Shown here: positions 9,501 to 15,839 of the stretch, piece by piece
Numbering within the stretch: the stretch's first letter is position 1
How the letters are laid out: every line of letters begins with the position of its first letter
NCBI GenBank assembly: GCA_023627715.1
Contig: JAMAHW010000212.1
Location: 1-15,839 of the forward strand
Source of the DNA: Periconia sp. R9002
Taxonomy: Eukaryota > Ascomycota > Dothideomycetes > Pleosporales > Periconiaceae
Length of the DNA stretch: 15,839 nt
Reading direction: 5' to 3'
Translations under genes and position numbers: made by a program
The notes under the pieces: generated by a model
What the model was told of the DNA's origin: nothing
Database searches by the model: none
Seen by the model: the letters and a program-made list of their open reading frames with translations, nothing else

Positions 9501-11700
9501 AGTACTATATATATATAGTATATATCTAGCTATCCTATTTCTACCTAGCGCATAGCGCCTTTAGTAAAACCTTATTAGGAAGACTAATACTACTAAGTTA
9601 TAAGTCTACTTACTACGTTACTCTAGCTCTAATTAAACTAGTTATATATTCTTCTAATAGTAAAGTTAGCTATATAGAAGCCTATAGTAGTAAGGTATCT
9701 ACCTTAGTAATTTACTATAATATAATTATTTTAGGAATCTAAATAAAAAATATCCTACTTCTAACGTAGCTAAATAAAGTTAAAATAGTATTCTAGTTAA
9801 AATAGTATTTTAGTTAAAATAGTATTCTAGTTAAAATAGTATTTCTACTACTACTTTATTTCTAGTATAATATAATAGTATTTCTAGACTAAGCCTTAGC
9901 GCCTTAGCGTAATTTATAAGCTTTAATTATTATATAGCTTTTACTAAAAAGGTAATAACGTAATAATAAATTAAATACTAATATTATTCTATAATATTAA
10001 AATTATAATATTTATAGCCGCTAACTTTAAAGTATATACTATATATATTATACTCTTTTAGTAACTATAGCTTAGGCCCTATAAGCTAAAAAGAACTTTA
10101 ATATACGCTACTTAGTTACTAATAGTCGCGCTTACACTCGCCTATAAGTAGAGAACTTTATTAGTTACTCTCTTTTCTAGAAGCTAGCTAGCACTACCTT
10201 ATATATAAACTACGCCGTCTAGTTCTAATTTAATACACTAATTATCGCATTTTAAAAGTGTATATAGCTAACTTTTCTAATATAGGTTTATTTTTTTATC
10301 TTTAAGCTTTTAATACCCCTTTATTATCTATAGGCACTATACTATTATTTTTCTAATCTTATAGTACTAGTAATTAGTTTTTACTAGATTTTACTAAGCC
10401 TTTTTACTATTTTTATTTAGCTGTTTCTTTCCGCCTAAGAAAATTATAGTATAAAAGTTTAAGATATATTACCTAAAGTTTAGGCTTAAGGTTAACTAAA
10501 TTAGGGCTACTAAAATAGCTTACGTCTAGTTATAGGTATTTTATAGTTAATTTTTTAACAGACTATTAGCTTTTACCTTAAGAAAAAAGAACGGTAAAGG
10601 TAAACCTATTATTCTAGAGTAAAATCTAGTATTTAGTAAGATCCTTTTCTATAGCCTATATATTTCTTTTAGTATCCTTTCTCTAATTTATGCTCGTGCC
10701 ACACCTTTTTTTATCCTAACTAGATTCTAGGTAAGACTAGTTAAGAATTAAGCTAGCGCTCTACGTAACTATAGTATAGTAAGTTATATATAAAGCTAAA
10801 CTAAATTATAATTCTCTTTTATCTAGCGTAATAAAGAATATTACTTTATATCTTATATTTATAGGCTGTATAGTATATATTAAATTATAGATTTATATAA
10901 CGTTAGAAAGGTATCTACTTAATAGTTAATTATAGATAATATAGTTAGTTACTTTAAGAAGCTTTTAGTTTATTATTTATACTTATAATTAACGTTTAAC
11001 GTACCTTACTTTATTCTTTAACCTAAGCTCTTTAAAGGTGTTGTTAATTATCTTTATTTATTAATATTAATACTAGTAAGTAAAGTTTCCTCGTATATAG
11101 CTCGCTATATATTATTCTCTACTATAGTTAGTAATATATTAGTAAAGCTATATTCTAGAAATGTAAATTTTTATATCCTCCTCTCCTATTTTCTTTTATA
11201 CAATCCTTTTGTAGGTAAAATCGCTTAAGTAGAGTTGTAAGCTAGTATATCCAATAGGGTTACCTTTATTATTATAGAAAACCTAATAATTAGGAGTGTT
11301 AGATAATATTTATACTAATAACTACCTATATATTTATATCTTAATTTAAAAAATAGTTCTTAGCTAAGTAGCGTAGGTGCTTATACTATTTTATTATTAA
11401 AGGTAAGTAAGTTAGACTACTTATAATAATATAGTTACTATCTTATTTTATAAGAACTAGTTATAAGAAGAGCTAGCTACTCTTAAAAAGAATAATTATA
11501 GTAAGCGTCTTATAACTTAGAGATCTATTAGGATTCTAGTAGATATTTCTATTTATTCTTACTATAATAATATAAGCTCTCTATATTTATATATACTTAT
11601 TAATATATAGTTTAGTAAACTAATTATAAATATATATTAGGCATCCTACAATATAGTATATAAGTATAAGTATTATTATATAATATATAATAATTATAAA
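9501..11700. other. No identifiable gene between repeat copies A and B
   Basis: The 17-bp tandem array lies here. Long TGA-free frames exist on the plus strand (about 9890-10900) and on the minus strand (about 10700-10200), but no conserved motif can be named in either. There is no visible reverse transcriptase, transposase or tRNA pattern. Short patches at 10690-10705 and 11190-11260 keep more CpA/TpG than the surroundings. The two flanking direct repeats raise the possibility that this stretch is the interior of a third degraded mobile element. Confidence 0.5.
9778..9845 (+). repeat. 17-bp tandem repeat, four copies
   Basis: The unit AGTTAAAATAGTATTCT occurs four times head to tail (9778-9794, 9795-9811, 9812-9828, 9829-9845) with one or two substitutions per copy. 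It is a minisatellite-like array in otherwise featureless RIPped DNA. Confidence 0.9.
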
Positions 11701-11945
11701 AAGGTTCTAAGTTAGGTAAAATATTAGGAGGGTTAGAAGACACGAATATAGGTATAAAAGAGAAAGTAATAGATAGATAGGAGGTAAACTATATATATAA
11801 GGAGCTACGTAATTATAGCATCCTAAGCTAGCTACTAATAATAGCGTAAATTGTAAGCCTTAGTACGTATCCCTAAATACTATATATTTTAATTAGTATC
11901 GTTTATACTCTAAAGCTAGGCTTTAGTTAACCTTTCTCCTAGAAA
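11701..11945 (+). repeat. Diverged direct repeat, copy B
   Basis: It matches copy A at 9181-9500 in order and orientation: GGTTAGAAG (11731-11739), AGGTAAACTATATATATAA (11782-11800), AGCTACGTAATTAT (11803-11816), AGCATCC, GCTACTAATAATAGCGTAAATT (11831-11852), TTTAATTAGTATCG and CTCTAAAGCTAG (about 11888-11919). Several short blocks of copy A are absent here. Confidence 0.6.
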
Positions 11946-12639
11946 TAGCGCTGCGTATCTTATAGTAAATAGTAGAAGAAAGTAGTATAATATAAAGATA
12001 AGTAGCTATATAGCCTAAAAATTTACGTTATTTTATATAGTAGTAGTTACCCTAACGCTAAAGGTTTAAGATAGTTCTATATATATTATAAGCGTACTGT
12101 TGTAGATACATCTTATTATATACGTATAAGTACTCCTTACGTATCCTCCTATTTTACTATCTTTTTTCTTATCTCCTACACAGTGCGTTAATTAATCTAA
12201 TAGTTAAGTTATTTACTACTATACTTTAAAAAGTACCCCTTATTTTTTTTCACTACGTAGTAAGGGACGTTATTAGGTTAGAACGTGTTTCTAAGTATTT
12301 ATCGCGCTGGTAGTAGAATAGTTAAATACTATAAAGTTAAATGCTAAAATATTAAAAAGATTATCTAATAATATAAAAGAGTTAAGTATTAAGTTCTTAT
12401 TTATTTTACTTTTAATATAATAGAATTTATAATAAAGCTTCTTAATAGTATAGTAAATAACTTAGTAATATATTAGTTAGACTACTAGTATATAGGGCTA
12501 AAAGAGCATTAATATATTAATTTAGTAGTAACCCTTAACGCTATAGTTATTTAATAAGAATACTTACTCTATTTTTTTTAGTAATTACGCGTTACTTTAG
12601 CTTATAAAAAGGGGTAGCTACTTAGGCTTATAGTACACT
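11946..12639. other. No identifiable gene; downstream of the DUF3435 relic
   Basis: This is RIPped DNA at the 3' side of the minus-strand recombinase relic. A patch at about 12240-12310 keeps a little CpA/TpG. I see no coding pattern, RNA gene or terminator-like structure. Confidence 0.5.
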
Positions 12640-13592
12640 CTAAGAGATAGTACTATAGATATCTAACGTATATTACTATAAGTGCATTTTATACTTAAGA
12701 CGCACCTAGTAGAGATTATACCCTAGCTTATCTCCTTCTTTAATATACCCTAGATGCTTCCTCTTAAAATATTTACTAAGATCTTCTAAGGTATAGAATA
12801 AGTAGGTGCGTTCGTCTATACGTAACTTTTAGTTATCTAAGTATAGAAAATATATTTTTAGTCTCTTTTCCTTATATACTACTACTTTAGTAGCTTCTAG
12901 CGCTTTTTTATTATAATCTAACTAGGTATTAGCTTCGCTCTTATTTAGTAGGGTAATATAACTACTTAATTATTACGTTTAAGATAGATATATTCTCTCT
13001 TTTTTAATATTATAATACCACGTAATAGTAAGAATAGCTTTATTTTACCTTTTTATTTTCTTTTCTAAAGTACGTTTTATAGAGGCTAATATAGTATTAA
13101 CTAGTTCTTTTTAGGCTAGAAGTAGATTACTATATATCTTCTTATAGTCTATTTTAACTTTAATATTAGTAAGCTGCTACTCTATATTACGCACTAGCTA
13201 TTTATACTCCTACTATTCTTTTATATCTTATAGAAGTATATACTACTAGTGCTACCTTTCCTAATTAATTTTATAGTTAAGCTTTTAGTAACTTAGGTTT
13301 TTTATTAAGTGTTCTAGGGAAAGTTTAAGTTTATCTTAGTAGTTAAATAAAAGATAGACTACTAGATAATTATTTACTAACGCGGATTATATAGGGGTAA
13401 GTTACTATAGCTAATAAAAATTAATTAAATAACTTATAGTATAAGCTACCTATATTATTATATTTTAGAGCTTAGTACTCTATATAGTAGCCTACGCGTT
13501 AACTATAATACGTTATAAGAAGTAGTAATTTAAGAATACCTCTATACTACTATACCCTATTATAAAGTTCTATATTACTTTACTAACGTTGC

Positions 13593-13644
13593 CTATATAC
13601 TACTTTAGTTATACGTCTTACCTATAATAATCTATAAAGCTTAC
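13593..13644 (-). other. Intron 3 of the DUF3435 relic (52 bp)
   Basis: The minus strand starts GTAAGCTT and ends GTATATAG, with an AACTAAA branch-like motif inside. Removing it joins ...F-N-N-N to N-V-S-K-V-I in frame, which is the expected continuation in DUF3435 proteins. Confidence 0.75.
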
Positions 13645-14021
13645 TATTATTATTAAAAGCTATACTTATATTATATCTTAGTAAATAGGGATAGGTAACT
13701 TACGTAAACCCTATAAGTTGCCCTATATCTCTAATCTAGGGTAGTAAAGTAAAGTAGGGAAGAGGTTTAATAGGGGAAATAACCTAACTATTTAGAGTTC
13801 TAATAGCTTTTTAAAATATTAGGATATTGTCTAACTCTTATTTAAAGCGTAATTGTAGCTTATTATAGCTTAGTAGAATATAAAGTTTACTTACTTTTAC
13901 TAAAGATATTAGATTACGTACTATAAAGGCCTAATTATAGTATATTAATCTAAGAAAGGTAGTTTCTATACTATAGATAAGGCTATTATTATATATAATT
14001 TTAGAGAGAGGAAATGTATTT

Positions 14022-14082
14022 CTTATAAACCTTTTTAGTAACATAGATATTTTAGGTAGCGTAGGGAGGTTTAGAAACTTAT
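14022..14082 (-). other. Intron 2 of the DUF3435 relic (about 61 bp, borders uncertain)
   Basis: Homology stops at ...I-K-D (about 14083) and resumes at N-T-F-P (about 14020) in another frame. A donor ATAAGTTTC suggests an original GTAAGTTTC hit by RIP, and a TTACTAA branch-like motif precedes the acceptor. The acceptor TATAAG is non-ideal, so the ends may be off by a few bases. Confidence 0.55.
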
Positions 14083-14405
14083 ATATCTTTAATCCTAAAG
14101 TACTTTTTTATAAACTTAAAAGTTAATTCTAGTAAAGTTAGATAATACTTACCTTCTAGATTGCGCAGTAGCGTAATTAGAATATATTAATAGTAGAGAC
14201 TAAGGATAGCTAATAGCTAATTTACTATAAAACTACTAAGTTATATATAGAGATAGGCTAGTATCCTATAGTATCTAATAATATATTACTTATTAGTTAT
14301 TTTAAGGTTTATTTATAGCACTAGGCGTTAATCCTCTATATATATATAGGACTTATCTTACCTAATCTTTTTTAAGTTATACTTTTTTACTAGCTTCTTT
14401 AGTAC

Positions 14406-14469
14406 CTACCTTTTTTAGATTAGATATAGAATATAAAAAAACTTAAAATAGAGTAAAAGGTATAAATAC
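14406..14469 (-). other. Intron 1 of the DUF3435 relic (64 bp)
   Basis: The minus-strand sequence begins GTATTTATA and ends AAAAAAGGTAG, with a CTAATC branch-point-like element before the acceptor. The exon frame changes from codon starts at multiples of 3 to starts congruent to 2, exactly as this intron requires, and the joined exons continue the DUF3435 pattern. The length is typical for ascomycetes. Confidence 0.75.
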
Positions 14470-15069
14470 TCTATATATTCTCTAGTTTATTACGCTATTA
14501 AGCTTAGTACTAGTTACTCTTTTATATACTAGGCGAAATACTTTCTAGTACGTCTTAAGAGAGCTCTTAATCTTAGTACTCTAAAGTATTCTTCCTTTTT
14601 TCCCTATCTTCTACCTAAATAGCTAATTAAAAAAGTAGTATAGTATATAAATAGATATAGTTAAGTATACGTAAAATACGTCTATTTTTATAAAGGTCTA
14701 GCACCTATATTACGTTAGCTTAGCTTTATATATACTTATTTTAGGAGTTTATAGACTAGTAATGTACTTATTCTATAGAGCTTCTATATAATTTAGTAGC
14801 TAAGCACTACTATTTTTATAGTCCTATTAAGTGTACTCTACTTTATTAAAAGTTTCTAGCTATTTAACGTAGTACTTATATAGAATCTCTTTAGTAAAGA
14901 GCTATAGTTAATCTACTAAGCTTTTTCTTTACTTACTTTCCTCGTTAATATACGTTTTACTATTCTATAGATCTATATTTATATCTAATACTACACTATT
15001 ATCTATATTAGACTTAATATAGTTACTCCTATTAAAAGAGAAATTATTATTAGGTAAAAGTTATAGTAT

Positions 15070-15698
15070 TTTATATCTACGTCTATACTTAAAGTAAAGA
15101 ATAATAAAAAAAGAGAGAGAGGGGTTACTAGTAGAAAACGCTAGCTTAGACAATAAAGTAGATAACCTATAAGTAAATAGTTAAGAGTAGAAAAAAGAAG
15201 GCGTTCTATAGGAAGAGCTTTATAAACGCTACCTAGTAAGTAGCCTTAGTTTAATCTAATATAATACTAGTATTTAGGAAAAAGAAAATAGAAAATAGAA
15301 AGTAGCTTTTTATTAAGTAAGAGAGGGGGTTTAAATCTATTATATAGTCTCTAGCCTAGACCCTTAGCGCCTACGCTAGCTAAAGTAGGAAACATATAAA
15401 GTACGTACGCTAAGGCTAGTACTTTTATATTTAAAGAAGTTTTATAGTAAGTTAGCTTTTAGAAATAGCGTTAGGAACTACTAAAATTAGTTACCTAAAT
15501 GCTATTAGATTATTTAAAGAAGTAAACCTATTTACTTTTTTTTATAAGTAAGTATTAGGCACTTTTAATAGTAATAACTACTTAGGTTACTTACGCCTAG
15601 TATAAAAAAGTAGATAAAAAGTTATTTATAAAAAGTATATAAAAAAAAAGCGTATAGAAGTAGAAGTATAGTTATATAATATATTACGTAACTATTAG
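15070..15698. other. Upstream flank of the DUF3435 relic, no gene seen
   Basis: Close to the proposed start the minus strand has a pyrimidine-rich tract (about 15135-15105, read on the plus strand as AAAGAGAGAGAGGGG), which is common in fungal promoters and leaders. At 15350-15425 CTAGCCTAGACCCTTAGCGC and GTACGCTAAGGCTAG form an imperfect inverted pair. No other feature was found. Confidence 0.45.
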
Positions 15699-15733
15699 CG
15701 CTAAGCTCTAACTACTAGATAAAGAGCTTAGCG
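15699..15733. repeat. Perfect 11-bp hairpin beside the poly-A tract
   Basis: CGCTAAGCTCT (15699-15709) is the reverse complement of AGAGCTTAGCG (15723-15733), with a 13-base loop. Ten bases further right the 27-base poly-A tract begins. A stem-loop followed by poly-A resembles the 3' end of a non-LTR element, but no LINE coding sequence was found to its left on the plus strand. Confidence 0.7.
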
Positions 15734-15743
15734 TACGCACTCT

Positions 15744-15777
<34 letters not shown>

Positions 15778-15818
15778 ATTATTAAAAATAAAAATAACAA
15801 AAAAAAAAAAAAAAAAAA
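15744..15818. repeat. Two poly-A tracts at the right edge
   Basis: There are twenty-seven A at 15744-15770, then a short AT-rich spacer with AATAAC-type strings, then twenty A at 15799-15818. After these the sequence ends with CATATTAAAGGGCGATTAATA. The tracts may be a retroposon tail, a simple repeat, or a boundary between the RIPped block and other sequence; the window ends too soon to tell. Confidence 0.8.
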
Positions 15819-15839
15819 CATATTAAAGGGCGATTAATA

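Larger units (their letters stand above)
12640..15069 (-). pseudogene. DUF3435-type tyrosine recombinase relic (Crypton/Starship-captain relative), four exons
   Basis: The minus strand has four exons: about 15069-14470, 14405-14083, 14021-13645 and 13592-12640. Family-typical blocks, in order, are V-L-K-K-L-A-K-K-Y-N-L (14405-14370), an L-A-Y-L-Y-I-x-L-S-S-F-I-V-N block followed by L-L-x-L-Y-Y (about 14265-14190), T-L-L-R-N-L-E-G (14175-14150), L-E-L-T-F-K-F-I-K-K-Y-F (about 14130-14095), N-T-F-P (about 14020) and I-S-P-I-K-P-L-P-Y (about 13785-13760). A Y-x-L-R-Y block is near 13680, and I-E-V-F-L-N-Y-Y (13545-13522) would hold the nucleophilic Tyr. L-T-P-x-Q-S-A-L-V-N-N follows near 13400. 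The tail has a coiled, Gln/Lys-rich region and a zinc-finger-like segment, F-K-R-K-H-L...K-M-H-L (12765-12680). The start is inferred from an ATA codon; the stop could be 12642-12640 or slightly later. Breaks are TAA/TAG only. Proteins annotated FluG-domain/DUF3435 share this layout. Confidence 0.85.
78..15743. other. RIP-mutated block (AT-rich, TpA-saturated)
   Basis: CpA and TpG are rare on both strands and TpA is in large excess from about base 78 to the right-hand poly-A tract, while the first 77 bases are rich in CpA and TpG. In every relic gene recognised here the in-frame stops are TAA or TAG at places where the family has Gln or Trp. Frequent replacements are His/Cys to Tyr, Pro/Ser to Leu, Thr to Ile and Met to Ile, all C-to-T or G-to-A at CpA/TpG. 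This is the established signature of repeat-induced point mutation in ascomycetes. A few short patches (near 660-720, 10690-10705, 11190-11260 and 12240-12310) keep some CpA/TpG. No dinucleotide index was computed. Confidence 0.95.

Noticed and set aside
10689..10705. CGTGCCAC shared with bases 1-8
   Set aside because: Only 8 bases match; flanks differ, so it is not evidence of a second copy of the left-edge element.
9890..10900. Long plus-strand frame interrupted only by TAA/TAG
   Set aside because: Same problem: RIP composition produces such frames, and I found no family signature.
12182..15741. AGTGCGT at 12182-12188 and ACGCACT at 15735-15741 as terminal inverted repeats around the DUF3435 relic
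   Set aside because: Seven bases with no extension in the flanks; expected by chance over this distance.
1..15839. Mitochondrial or bacterial origin suggested by low GC
   Set aside because: The bias is specific to CpA/TpG to TpA, introns are spliceosomal in form, and the recognised genes (HET-NACHT, DUF3435, Gypsy) are nuclear ascomycete families.
1..15839. tRNA, rRNA or CRISPR features
   Set aside because: No cloverleaf-like, conserved rRNA or regularly spaced repeat pattern was seen on either strand by eye.

Overview
The window looks like part of the AT-rich, repeat-rich compartment of a filamentous ascomycete (Pezizomycotina) genome. Almost all of it, from about base 78 to base 15743, is poor in CpA and TpG and full of TpA on both strands. 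This is the footprint of repeat-induced point mutation (RIP; C to T at CpA on either strand). No open gene survives. When TAA/TAG are read as former CAA/CAG/TGG and TpA is allowed to stand for CpA or TpG, several dead genes can still be recognised. All identifications come from translating and comparing by eye.

Layout. Bases 1-77 are un-RIPped and look like the terminus of a younger LTR-type insertion. Bases 78-3153 hold a truncated Ty3/Gypsy element on the minus strand: 5' LTR (2736-3153), gag with zinc knuckle (about 2698-836), then protease and the start of reverse transcriptase in the -1 frame (about 835-78). Bases 3154-5667 hold a minus-strand relic of a HET-NACHT NLR-type gene, cut at its first ankyrin-like repeat by the Gypsy LTR. 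Bases 6242-7816 contain traces of an unrecognised plus-strand gene. A 422-bp solo LTR (6487-6908) of the same Gypsy family sits inside it and is flanked by the 5-bp duplication CTTAG. Bases 7817-12639 have no gene I can identify. They hold a palindrome cluster, a pair of diverged direct repeats (about 9181-9500 and 11701-11945) and a 17-bp tandem repeat. Bases 12640-15069 hold a minus-strand relic of a DUF3435-type tyrosine recombinase with three short introns and a C-terminal zinc-finger segment. Its upstream side ends in a hairpin and two poly-A tracts at the right edge.

Interpretation. The Gypsy element and its solo LTR inserted into existing genes, and the whole block was then RIPped. The un-RIPped left edge came later, or escaped. 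A DUF3435 recombinase pointing inward towards an NLR is the kind of gene content described for Starship giant fungal transposons. RIP running through the non-transposon genes also means this block either was duplicated or lies within reach of RIP leakage. A decayed Starship-like element is therefore a reasonable hypothesis, but no element boundary is visible here.
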